A model generated the notes under the pieces. The model saw nothing but the letters and a program-made list of their open reading frames with translations. It was not told where the DNA came from and did no database searches. Positions 56,564-64,000 of a DNA stretch of 64,000 nt are shown one piece after another. Position 1 is the first letter of the stretch; each line of letters starts with the position of its first letter. Made by a program: the position numbers and the translations under genes. The stretch is from Candidatus Puniceispirillum marinum IMCC1322 (lineage in GTDB: Bacteria > Pseudomonadota > Alphaproteobacteria > Puniceispirillales > Puniceispirillaceae): positions 1,116,001-1,180,000 of the forward strand of contig NC_014010.1 of assembly GCF_000024465.1 (NCBI RefSeq). Direction: 5' to 3'.

Positions 56564-57678
56564 GGGTAGTGGGGCTGAACCGCCTTTAGCACCTTGCGCA
56601 TCAGGCTAGGCAGGTCGGCAGCGCGCGGGGTGACCCAGTTGGCATCAATCCCGTCAGGCAGATCAGGACTTATGCCTGTATCAAGGCGTGTCACGGCAAC
56701 CTGCATATCGAGGGCAAAATGCGTGAAAACATGCTGTACCGGATCATCCAGAATCACCCAGTCAGCCGCAAAAGGTGCATCATCAAGACTAGCGACACTG
56801 TCGGGGGCACGGTGATCCCATCCGACTGAGGGAAACGCCAGCATCCCGCCAAGCAACCCTTTATCCGGACGTTTGACCAGCAGACAACGCCCCTCGGCAT
56901 CAAACGCGACAAAGGCAATGCCGCGACGTGCCGGCTTTGGCTTTTTAGCGGTCTTTACCGGAAAGCTGGCGGCGGTACCTTGCCGCCCCGCAATGCAGGA
57001 TGTGGCTAGCGGACAGCTACTGCATCCGGGGGCTTTGACCGTGCAGACGGCATTGGCAAAATCCATCAATGCCTGTGGAAAATCGGACGGGCGCTGATCT
57101 GGACGGATAGCTGCATAAATTGCGCTGATTTCCACCTTGGCCGCTGGTAACGGCGTGGTAACAGCATATTGGCGCGCCAGCACACGTTCGATATTACCAT
57201 CAACAACGGTTGAGTGCTGACCAAAGGCAATGGCACTGATGGCCCCGGCGGTATAGGGGCCGATGCCGGGTAAATCACGCAAACCGCCTACATCGGCTGG
57301 AAATATACCGCCAAGCTCAAACGCGACTTTGTTAGCCGCTTTATGCAAATTGCGCGCCCGCGCGTAATAGCCAAGCCCCGCCCATGCCGCCAGCACATCA
57401 TCAAGCGGCGCGCTGGCAAGGGCTGTCACGTCAGGCCAGCGGCGCGTGAAATCAAGAAAATAGGGAATCACAGTTGCCACAACGGTCTGCTGTAGCATGA
57501 TTTCGGATAGCCAGACATGATAGGCAGGTGCCAAGGCTGGCCAGCGGTGGCGCCATGGCAAATCGCGTCCATGACGATCATACCATGCAAACAAAGCCAC
57601 CGGGTCAAAGGCACTATCATTTACACTTATGTCACTATTGTGGGTAACCATTTGTGTATCGGCATGATTATTAGGCAT
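56560..57678 (-). CDS. mutY: A/G-specific adenine glycosylase
   Basis: 372 residues from ATG 57678 with AAGG upstream; ATG 57651 is another option. The helix-hairpin-helix is [16 protein letters not shown]; catalytic Glu and Asp are in SEIMLQQT and VVDGNIERV. The [4Fe-4S] ligands fit C-x6-C-x2-C-x5-C in [23 protein letters not shown]-like C-terminal domain reads the opposite 8-oxoG. It removes adenine mispaired with 8-oxoguanine. Confidence 0.94.
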   Translation of the reverse strand: MPNNHADTQMVTHNSDISVNDSAFDPVALFAWYDRHGRDLPWRHRWPALAPAYHVWLSEIMLQQTVVATVIPYFLDFTRRWPDVTALASAPLDDVLAAWAGLGYYARARNLHKAANKVAFELGGIFPADVGGLRDLPGIGPYTAGAISAIAFGQHSTVVDGNIERVLARQYAVTTPLPAAKVEISAIYAAIRPDQRPSDFPQALMDFANAVCTVKAPGCSSCPLATSCIAGRQGTAASFPVKTAKKPKPARRGIAFVAFDAEGRCLLVKRPDKGLLGGMLAFPSVGWDHRAPDSVASLDDAPFAADWVILDDPVQHVFTHFALDMQVAVTRLDTGISPDLPDGIDANWVTPRAADLPSLMRKVLKAVQPHYP

Positions 57679-57744
57679 AATGACCTTGTTGCCCTCTGTT
57701 AAGGGGTTACATACACCGCCCACCTGTTAGTGATTGGCATTTAT

Positions 57745-57766
57745 TTAACTACATTATTGTGGTTAA
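57745..57766. promoter_or_regulatory. Dyad in the mutY/DUF721 divergent region
   Basis: TTAACTAC (57745-57752) and GTGGTTAA (57759-57766) are complementary at 7 of 8 positions around a 6-nt centre. It lies between two divergent genes, where a repressor or activator could control both. No known regulator consensus is matched with certainty. Confidence 0.45.
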
Positions 57767-57842
57767 GCATGCCAGACTGTTAAAGATTCATATGACATCT
57801 GATCGATAGATCATAAAACCCATAGTCCAAATATAAGCCAGT

Positions 57843-58340
57843 ATGCCAATGAGCGAACCGAAGCAACCACACCGCAAAAACCGTATGTCCAGACTGTCAA
57901 CGATGGTCGAAGATATGGTAGCACCAAGCGCACAGGCACGCGGGTTTGTTATCAGCCGCCTGATTTCGCATTGGCCAGACATTGTCGGGGATATTGCCGA
58001 ATGGTGCCAGCCTGCCAGCTTATCCTTTGATCGTGGCAAACAAAATGACGGAGTGCTAAAACTGGCGATCACTTATGGGCGGGGCCCCCAAGCGCAAGCC
58101 ATGAGTGCGCAGATCATAGACCGTGTAAATGCGGCCTTTGGTTATAATGCGGTTGGCCGGATCACGCTGGTACAAAGCCTATCGCCGCCAGCAAAGACCG
58201 AATCGAGCGAGCAAGGCATATCTTCGGACGATGCCAATGCGCCTGATATATGGTCGCTGGATGAAAAGCTGAAGAAGGTGGCCTCGCCCGAATTACGCGC
58301 AGCCTTGCGCCGACTTGGGACACCGCTTGATAAATCCTGA
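57843..58340 (+). CDS. DUF721 (DciA-like) protein
   Basis: 165 residues. The DUF721 core is at about 25-115 (HWPDIVGDIAEWCQPASLSF, VLKLAITYGRGPQAQAM, RVNAAFGY). DciA, the characterised DUF721 protein, loads the replicative helicase in bacteria lacking DnaC; this member may do the same, with a short extra C-terminal helical part. ATG 57849 is an alternative start. Divergent from mutY and followed by a DsbA-like gene. Confidence 0.78.
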   Translation: MPMSEPKQPHRKNRMSRLSTMVEDMVAPSAQARGFVISRLISHWPDIVGDIAEWCQPASLSFDRGKQNDGVLKLAITYGRGPQAQAMSAQIIDRVNAAFGYNAVGRITLVQSLSPPAKTESSEQGISSDDANAPDIWSLDEKLKKVASPELRAALRRLGTPLDKS

Positions 58341-58448
58341 ATTCAGGCATGTCTTTGTCCTTAATCATGCCATATTCTTGCGAAATATATAGCCCATAGC
58401 TAGATTCATCGATTGCTCACCTTTAACCCTTGGATTACAATCAGACCC

Positions 58449-59120
58449 ATGACAAAGACTGACATCACATACAAATCTATTACAACCAGCATCTCGCGGC
58501 GGCATTTTTCCTCAGGCCTGTTTGGTGCCGCTATCACCGTGGCAAGTCCGTTTGTGGCAAGCATGCAAGCATTGGCAGCTGACGATGATATTATTGCCCA
58601 TATCAGTGCCCCACGTATTATGGGCAATGCCAAGGCACCGATCAAAGTTGTCGAATATTTCTCGATGACTTGTGGGCATTGTGCCAATTTTCACAATGTC
58701 ACCTTTCCAAAGGTCAAAAGCGATATGATCGAACGTGGGCTTATTCAGTTTGAAATGCGCCCTTTCCCGCTTGACGGGCTTGCTTTGCGCGGACATGCGC
58801 TAGCACGATCATTGCCAGCAACCAGATATTTTCCGATGGTTAAGGCGTTGATGTCACAACATAAACAATGGGTGCGCGCCGAAGATCCATTGGCTGCACT
58901 TATGAAAATTGCCCGCCTTGCTGGTATCAGCGGCGCCGAATTCAACAAAATTATGAGTAATCGGGCTTTGCTGGAAAAGCTTGTCGAAATGCGTCAAGCA
59001 GCGCTGGATGACTGGAATGTCAGTTCAACGCCAAGTTTTGTTATCAATGATGACAAGCTGTTATCAGGCAATATGAATTATGAAACATTTGCCGAAGAAA
59101 TAAACGCTTATGGCGCTTAA
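58449..59120 (+). CDS. DsbA-family thiol:disulfide interchange protein
   Basis: 223 residues from ATG 58449 (in-frame TTG 58413 rejected). The N-terminus has ISRRHFSSG followed by a hydrophobic stretch, a signal resembling a Tat motif, with likely cleavage after ALAA. The thioredoxin-fold active site is Cys75-Gly-His-Cys78 in MTCGHCANFH and the cis-Pro loop is STPSFVI. Oxidative folding of periplasmic proteins is expected; the DsbA-like subgroup common in Alphaproteobacteria could also reduce. Confidence 0.88.
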   Translation: MTKTDITYKSITTSISRRHFSSGLFGAAITVASPFVASMQALAADDDIIAHISAPRIMGNAKAPIKVVEYFSMTCGHCANFHNVTFPKVKSDMIERGLIQFEMRPFPLDGLALRGHALARSLPATRYFPMVKALMSQHKQWVRAEDPLAALMKIARLAGISGAEFNKIMSNRALLEKLVEMRQAALDDWNVSSTPSFVINDDKLLSGNMNYETFAEEINAYGA

Positions 59121-59151
59121 GTTCCTATAGACATTTGATGAGCGCAAACAC

Positions 59152-62100
59152 GTGATTTTCCGCACCCTGAAAATGGCAGGTTTCAAATCTTTTGCCGAAG
59201 TGGCCGAAGTTGAAATCGAATCCGGGTTGACTGGCATTGTCGGGCCGAATGGCTGTGGCAAATCCAATGTCGTCGAGGGTTTGCGCTGGGTAATGGGTGA
59301 AAGTTCGGCACGGCAGATGCGTGGCGGCGAAATGGATGATGTGATTTTTGCCGGCACCGACCAGCGGCCAGCCCGTAACCTTGCTGAAATCACCTTGAAG
59401 CTGGATAACAGCAAGCGTCGCGCGCCCGCCGAATTCAACAATGACGATGAATTGGAAATCACCCGTAAAATCGAGCGTGGCAAAGGCAGTAGCTATTATG
59501 TCAACGCCAAACCAGCCCGCGCTCGTGATGTGCAACTGCTATTTGCCGATACCGCGACAGGCGCACGTTCATCTGGCATTGTCAGTCAGGGACGTATTGG
59601 GGCGATTGTGGGGGCGAAACCGGTGGATCGACGTGCCTTGCTGGAAGAAGCGGCCAATATCCGCGGCTTGCATGCCCGCCGTCATGAAGCCGAATTACGT
59701 CTGCGGGCTGCCGAAACCAATCTTGAGCGGCTCGATGACGTTATTGCCGGCCTTATCGAACAACGCGATTCATTAAAGAAACAGGCGCGTCAGGCGGCGC
59801 GTTACCGTTCGGTTGCCGATCGCATCCGACAAGCCGAAGCACAATTGCTTTTTGCCCGTTGGACAAGCGCCCAGAATGATCTGGCCGGCGCCGAAGCCGA
59901 TCTAAATCAGGCAAAATTGTTAGTCGCAAGCAGAACCTCAGAGGCAGCCACTATTGCCACAACACGCAGTGAGCTTGCGGCGCAATTGCCCCCACTTCGG
60001 AATGCCGAAGCCGCGCGTGCTGCTGAATATCAACGCCTCGCCATCGGCCATGACGAACTTGACCGCGAAGAAGCCCGCCTGAAAGAGGCGCTGCATCAGC
60101 TAGACGCCCAGCAGGCACAGATTAACGCCGACATCAATCGTGAAAATGGTTTACGCGAAGACGCCAAGATTGCCATTGAAGCCCTCACCAGCGAAACCGA
60201 AACGCTTCAGCAACAGATTGATGACGCCGCGCCGCGCCGTGAAGCCGCGCGCACCGGACTGGAAGCCGCCCGCGCCCATGCAAACACTGCCGAAGTAGCG
60301 CTTGCCGATGCTAGCGCTTTATTGAGATCAGCGGCAACATCACGCAATGGCCTGACAACACGGCTAAATGATCTACTTGCCAGACGGCAAAAAGCGACAC
60401 AAAGTCTTGCCGATCTGTCACTGGACGCGCTTGGGGCTCAAACCAAAGTATCAAGTGCCGGACTTGTTGAGGCCGAGGCCAATTTTGCCAACGCACAAAA
60501 AGCGTTGGAAAAAGTCGAAGCCACTCTTGGAGATGCACAGACGCTTGCTGATACGACCAAAGCTGATGAACGTGAAACCGAAGCGCAAATCACCCGCATT
60601 CAGGCTGAAATCGACGCGCTTGAATATCTGCTTGCCGATAATGGCGAAAATCAAGATACGCCAATTGTTGATCAACTTTCGGTTAAAGATGATATGGAAA
60701 CAGCCTTGGCCGCCTATCTGGCTGATGAATTGACCGCCCCAGCCGATACAGGCACGCATAGCTATTGGCGTGATGGCATGGCACATAGCGATCTAACACC
60801 GCCTGAAGGTACTTTGCCGCTAGCTGATTTTGTCAGCGGGTCAAATGCACTGAACAGTGCCCTTGCCGGTGTTGGCGTTGTCGAGGATGAAGCCACAGCC
60901 GAATCCATACAGTCATCGCTTCGCCCAGGACAGGCGGTTACCACCAAAAGCGGACATCTATGGCGATGGGACGGATTTGTCCGGCATGCCAACCAGAATG
61001 ACCGAAGTGCCGAACGAATCCGCCAGCGCCGTCGTCTTGAAACGTTGCAGACAGATGCCATAAAACTGGGTAAAGATGCCGAAGCGATGGCCGAAAAAAC
61101 CGCATCTGCACAGCAGGCTCTCGATACAAACCGCGCGGCTGTTCAACATGCCCGTCAGGCATCTATTGCCAGTGAACAGTCTTTTGGTGAAGCACGCCGT
61201 CGTGCCGAATCAGATGCCCTCAAACTATCTGCTGGTAAGGAACGCGCAACCGAACTGGCCGCAAATCTTGATACGCTTATTGCCGATATAAAGGTCTGCG
61301 AAACACAACTGGCCGAACTTGGTGACGAAACCATGCTTGCCGATCAAGAGACATCATGCCGCAATATGGCCGAACAGGCCCGACAGACGCTAAACCAAGC
61401 GATGCAGGCAGATACACGACTTGAAGAAATTCTGCGCACTGCTGACGAACGATTGACATCATCCAGCACCGAGCAGACCGCATGGCAACGCCGACTTGAT
61501 GGCGCCGCAAGCCGTGTCGCCGAATTAGAAACACGGTTTGAAAATGGCAAGCAGGAACAGCAACGCCTTGAGCAGATGCCCGCCGATATTGAAAAGCGCC
61601 GTCTGGAAATGGGGGATCGGCTGGAAGCTGCCAATACCGCCCGTCAGGAAGCCAGCGACCTGCTGATCAAAGCCGAAACCCAACTTGGCGAGGTCGAAAC
61701 CGCCCAGCGGATCGCCGAAGGGGCACTTGGCGAAGCCCGGGAAAGCCAAATTCGTGCCGAGGGCGCGCAAGAGCGTGGCAAAGCGCTGTTGCATGATATT
61801 AAAGACCGTATTCATGAAAAACTAGACTGCACACCCGATCAGATTGCCGAGATTGCCAATGTAGAATCAGCTGATGCCTTGCCACCAGTGGCCACATTGG
61901 ATGATAAGGTGCAGCGGCTTTTGCGCGAGCGTGACAATATTGGCCCCGTTAATTTGCGCGCCGAAGTCGAAATGGAAGAAGTCGCCAGTCGCATCGCCAA
62001 CATGGAAGCGGAAAGTGAAGATTTGCTAGCCGCCATAGCAAAATTACGCGCCGCGATCAGCCAGTTGAACCGTGAAGGCCGTGAACGATTACTGGCCAGT

Positions 62101-62571
62101 TTTGCCGAAGTGAATGGCCATTTCAAAGAATTATTCAAAAAGCTATTTGGCGGTGGCACTGCCGAATTACAGCTTACCGAAGCCGACGACCCCCTTGAAG
62201 CTGGGCTGGAAATTATGGCTAGCCCGCCAGGCAAACGCCTGCAATCACTGTCGTTACTATCTGGCGGCGAACAGGCTTTGACAGCATTAGCCATCATTTT
62301 TGCTGTATTTTTGACCAATCCAGCGCCAATTTGTGTGCTTGATGAGGTTGATGCCCCGCTTGACGATTCGAATGTAGCGCGTTTCTGCGACTTGCTTCGT
62401 GATATTGTCGGCAAAACCGAGACCCGATTCCTTGTAATCACTCATCACCGTATGACCATGGCCCGTATGGATCGTCTATTCGGAATTACGATGGAACAGC
62501 GTGGGCTGTCAAAACTGGTATCTGTCGATCTTCAAGCTGCCGAAAGAATGCGTGATACGGCGGTAGCTTAG
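59152..62571 (+). CDS. smc: Chromosome segregation protein SMC
   Basis: 1139 residues, full length. Walker A GPNGCGKS is at 31-38, followed by coiled coil (about 165-500), a hinge near 510-660, a second coiled coil and the C-terminal ATPase half with signature LSGGEQALTALA (near 1036) and Walker B CVLDEVDAPLDD. With ScpA/ScpB it forms the bacterial condensin. The start is GTG 59152: the sequence from there (MIFRTLKMAGFKSF) fits the conserved N-terminus, and the ATG at 59173 would cut the first strand. Confidence 0.95.
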   Translation: MIFRTLKMAGFKSFAEVAEVEIESGLTGIVGPNGCGKSNVVEGLRWVMGESSARQMRGGEMDDVIFAGTDQRPARNLAEITLKLDNSKRRAPAEFNNDDELEITRKIERGKGSSYYVNAKPARARDVQLLFADTATGARSSGIVSQGRIGAIVGAKPVDRRALLEEAANIRGLHARRHEAELRLRAAETNLERLDDVIAGLIEQRDSLKKQARQAARYRSVADRIRQAEAQLLFARWTSAQNDLAGAEADLNQAKLLVASRTSEAATIATTRSELAAQLPPLRNAEAARAAEYQRLAIGHDELDREEARLKEALHQLDAQQAQINADINRENGLREDAKIAIEALTSETETLQQQIDDAAPRREAARTGLEAARAHANTAEVALADASALLRSAATSRNGLTTRLNDLLARRQKATQSLADLSLDALGAQTKVSSAGLVEAEANFANAQKALEKVEATLGDAQTLADTTKADERETEAQITRIQAEIDALEYLLADNGENQDTPIVDQLSVKDDMETALAAYLADELTAPADTGTHSYWRDGMAHSDLTPPEGTLPLADFVSGSNALNSALAGVGVVEDEATAESIQSSLRPGQAVTTKSGHLWRWDGFVRHANQNDRSAERIRQRRRLETLQTDAIKLGKDAEAMAEKTASAQQALDTNRAAVQHARQASIASEQSFGEARRRAESDALKLSAGKERATELAANLDTLIADIKVCETQLAELGDETMLADQETSCRNMAEQARQTLNQAMQADTRLEEILRTADERLTSSSTEQTAWQRRLDGAASRVAELETRFENGKQEQQRLEQMPADIEKRRLEMGDRLEAANTARQEASDLLIKAETQLGEVETAQRIAEGALGEARESQIRAEGAQERGKALLHDIKDRIHEKLDCTPDQIAEIANVESADALPPVATLDDKVQRLLRERDNIGPVNLRAEVEMEEVASRIANMEAESEDLLAAIAKLRAAISQLNREGRERLLASFAEVNGHFKELFKKLFGGGTAELQLTEADDPLEAGLEIMASPPGKRLQSLSLLSGGEQALTALAIIFAVFLTNPAPICVLDEVDAPLDDSNVARFCDLLRDIVGKTETRFLVITHHRMTMARMDRLFGITMEQRGLSKLVSVDLQAAERMRDTAVA

Positions 62572-62667
62572 CCTGATTTTGGTGTCTGAAAGACTGGTTA
62601 AGTTAGCAACTTTTGCACCCCCCACAACACCCCCAGAAGCTGCGTCAATTTTGGCTCTATTGAATGC

Positions 62668-62697
62668 TTGACAAAAGCCGATGCAGTCCCCTATTTT
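62668..62697 (+). promoter_or_regulatory. Promoter of the ATP synthase F0 operon
   Basis: Perfect -35 TTGACA (62668-62673), an 18-nt spacer and -10 TATTTT (62692-62697), about 170 nt upstream of atpI. Confidence 0.7.
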
Positions 62698-62795
62698 GAG
62701 CGCGTTTTAAGCGTGGCTGAACCATGTGCGTAATTGCATGAATTTGGCTACTCCCAAGCGAAAAGGTGCATTAGACAAACGACAGGAAACCTTCC

Positions 62796-62812
62796 TTATC
62801 CAAGTTGGATAA
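62796..62812. promoter_or_regulatory. 17-bp perfect palindrome in the atp leader
   Basis: TTATCCAA (62796-62803), a single G, then TTGGATAA (62805-62812). With a 1-nt centre it cannot form a normal RNA hairpin loop, so a protein-binding site on DNA is more likely. It lies about 100 nt downstream of the -10. Confidence 0.5.
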
Positions 62813-62865
62813 CGGTACAAACCCGCCTCTGTAATAGTGATGAGTCGGGGATCTGGAACTGCTGA

Positions 62866-63240
62866 ATGAGCGTTGATGATAATGAAGGCGGTGATAAGCG
62901 CCTAAAAGATATCGAACGCCGCATCAATGCGATGCAACAGGAGACTCAGAAAGGTGACCAACCAAGCCGGTCTGCCCTTCCGAAAGGAATGGGGGCAATT
63001 ATGGGCCGGGTAGCAACCGAACTGGTTGCTGGTGTCATAGTCGGGGCTTTTATCGGATGGGCACTGGATAAATGGCTGGATACATCACCATTATTTCTAT
63101 TGGTGTTGTTTTTCTTAGGCGCCATTGCCGGCATGCTTAATGTGTGGCGTATTTTTACCGGTCGCGGTCTAGCGGCAGGTTATTTCGACGAGCATAAGCA
63201 GACGTCGGATACAGATAAGGAGCGAGAGAGGAATGAGTAA
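62866..63240 (+). CDS. atpI: ATP synthase subunit I (AtpZ/AtpI family)
   Basis: 124 residues. A charged N-terminal part (about 1-45) precedes two transmembrane helices (about 46-66 and 72-93) with the glycine-rich VAGVIVGAFIGWALDKWL. AtpI assists assembly of the c-ring of F0 and possibly Mg2+ supply. It overlaps atpB by 8 nt, so the genes are coupled. Confidence 0.88.
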   Translation: MSVDDNEGGDKRLKDIERRINAMQQETQKGDQPSRSALPKGMGAIMGRVATELVAGVIVGAFIGWALDKWLDTSPLFLLVLFFLGAIAGMLNVWRIFTGRGLAAGYFDEHKQTSDTDKERERNE

Positions 63241-63994
63241 CTCTCAAGGAATGCATTCACCGGTCGCGCAATTTGAGATCAAGCCTATTTTTGATCTTTC
63301 AATTGGTGGTCAAGACGTCTCCTTTACCAATTCAAGCCTTTTCATGTTGCTCGCAATTGTGGTGAGCTCGGTTTTTCTGATTTCGGCGATGCGTAAGCGT
63401 GAACTGATCCCTGGCCGTATGCAGGGACTGGCCGAGATGATGTATGAGTTTGTCGCTGATATGGTGCGCAGCAATGTCGGTAATGAAGGCCGTCCTTACT
63501 TTCCATTTATTTTTACGCTGTTTGTGTTTTTGCTGTTCGGCAATTTGCTTGGTCTGATTCCCTATTCATACACATTCACATCACAGATAGTTGTGACATT
63601 CGTTATGGCAGCCTTCGTTTTCCTGGCGTTGACTGTACTCGCGCTGTTTAAGCATGGTCTGCATTTCTTCAGCTTCTTTGTACCTGCAGGTGCACCAAAG
63701 GCGCTGATACCGTTTCTGATTATTATTGAGGTGATCTCGTATTTTGTGCGCCCTGTCAGCCTTTCGGTTCGACTGTTCGCTAATATGCTTGCTGGTCACA
63801 CTATGCTGAAGGTATTTGCCGGTCTGGCAGTGATGATTTCAGGTGTTGGTGGCGCTGCTATGGCAGGGTCTATCTTCCCGTTTATCGCCCTGATTGGCCT
63901 GACCGGACTTGAAGTATTGGTGGCCGTGCTACAAGCCTATGTATTCACCATTTTGACATGTATGTATTTGAATGACGCTTTGCATCTTCACTAG
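63233..63994 (+). CDS. atpB: ATP synthase F0 subunit a
   Basis: 253 residues, complete, ending 6 bp before the window edge. About six membrane helices. The essential proton-path Arg is in SLSVRLFANMLAGH (near 179), and the C-terminal helix reads GLEVLVAVLQAYVFTILTC. It forms the proton half-channels next to the c-ring. The operon should continue with atpE and atpF outside the window. Confidence 0.95.
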   Translation: MSNSQGMHSPVAQFEIKPIFDLSIGGQDVSFTNSSLFMLLAIVVSSVFLISAMRKRELIPGRMQGLAEMMYEFVADMVRSNVGNEGRPYFPFIFTLFVFLLFGNLLGLIPYSYTFTSQIVVTFVMAAFVFLALTVLALFKHGLHFFSFFVPAGAPKALIPFLIIIEVISYFVRPVSLSVRLFANMLAGHTMLKVFAGLAVMISGVGGAAMAGSIFPFIALIGLTGLEVLVAVLQAYVFTILTCMYLNDALHLH

Positions 63995-64000
63995 AAGATG

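Larger units (their letters stand above)
62572..62865. other. 294-bp smc-atpI intergenic/leader region
   Basis: It holds a sigma-70 type promoter (62668-62697), a 17-bp palindrome (62796-62812) and no credible gene or tRNA. The predicted atp leader is about 160 nt, long for an unregulated operon. Confidence 0.5.

Overview
The window is a stretch of bacterial chromosome, almost certainly from a marine alphaproteobacterium. The gene content (CarD/CdnL, a PraR-like XRE regulator, DUF1491, a DUF1674/SDHAF4-like protein, DUF721, a SUV3-like helicase, acnA divergent from ccmABCD, rsmB next to a heparinase-like gene near purH) is typical of Alphaproteobacteria. The moderate GC content and the heavy investment in methylated-amine metabolism suggest a SAR116-type organism; that last step is inference. 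I saw no tRNA, rRNA, insertion sequence, prophage or CRISPR array.

Region 1 (1-7620) is the 5' part of one giant minus-strand gene that runs off the left edge. It encodes at least 2540 residues: a lipobox-like Cys followed by ten glycines, a coiled coil, cadherin/Ig-like repeats, VCBS-like repeats and serralysin-like segments. It contains four tandem modules of about 312-321 bp and a separate 330-bp duplication that is almost perfect.

Region 2 (7.7-19.5 kb) is a methylated-amine block: an M20 amidohydrolase, the four-subunit sarcosine oxidase soxBDAG, a MttB-family corrinoid methyltransferase and a dimethylglycine/sarcosine dehydrogenase-like flavoprotein, then pdxH. Region 3 (19.7-36.4 kb) is housekeeping: fabI-aroC, the xseB-ispA-dxs-tlyA isoprenoid operon, a PraR-like regulator, proline iminopeptidase, carD, ferredoxin, a SUV3-like helicase group and aconitase. 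Region 4 (36.4-38.8 kb) is ccmABCD.

Region 5 (38.8-46.8 kb) is a corrinoid C1 cluster: a corrinoid-binding protein, a DUF1638 protein, a small PF13769-like protein, a divergent methylene-THF reductase, metF with a divergent MetR-like regulator, a methyl-THF:corrinoid methyltransferase and a RACo-like corrinoid reactivator. With the MttB-like protein of region 2 it forms a plausible complete route from an N-methylated substrate to tetrahydrofolate in an organism that otherwise looks aerobic. This is the best candidate here for an incompletely described system.

Region 6 (47-64 kb) holds yciB, dusA, DUF1491, a small DUF1674 gene, rsmB, a heparinase-like gene, a rhodanese-ChrB/ChrA pair placed between the heparinase gene and purH, mutY, DUF721, a DsbA-like protein, smc, and the start of an ATP synthase F0 operon (atpI, atpB).
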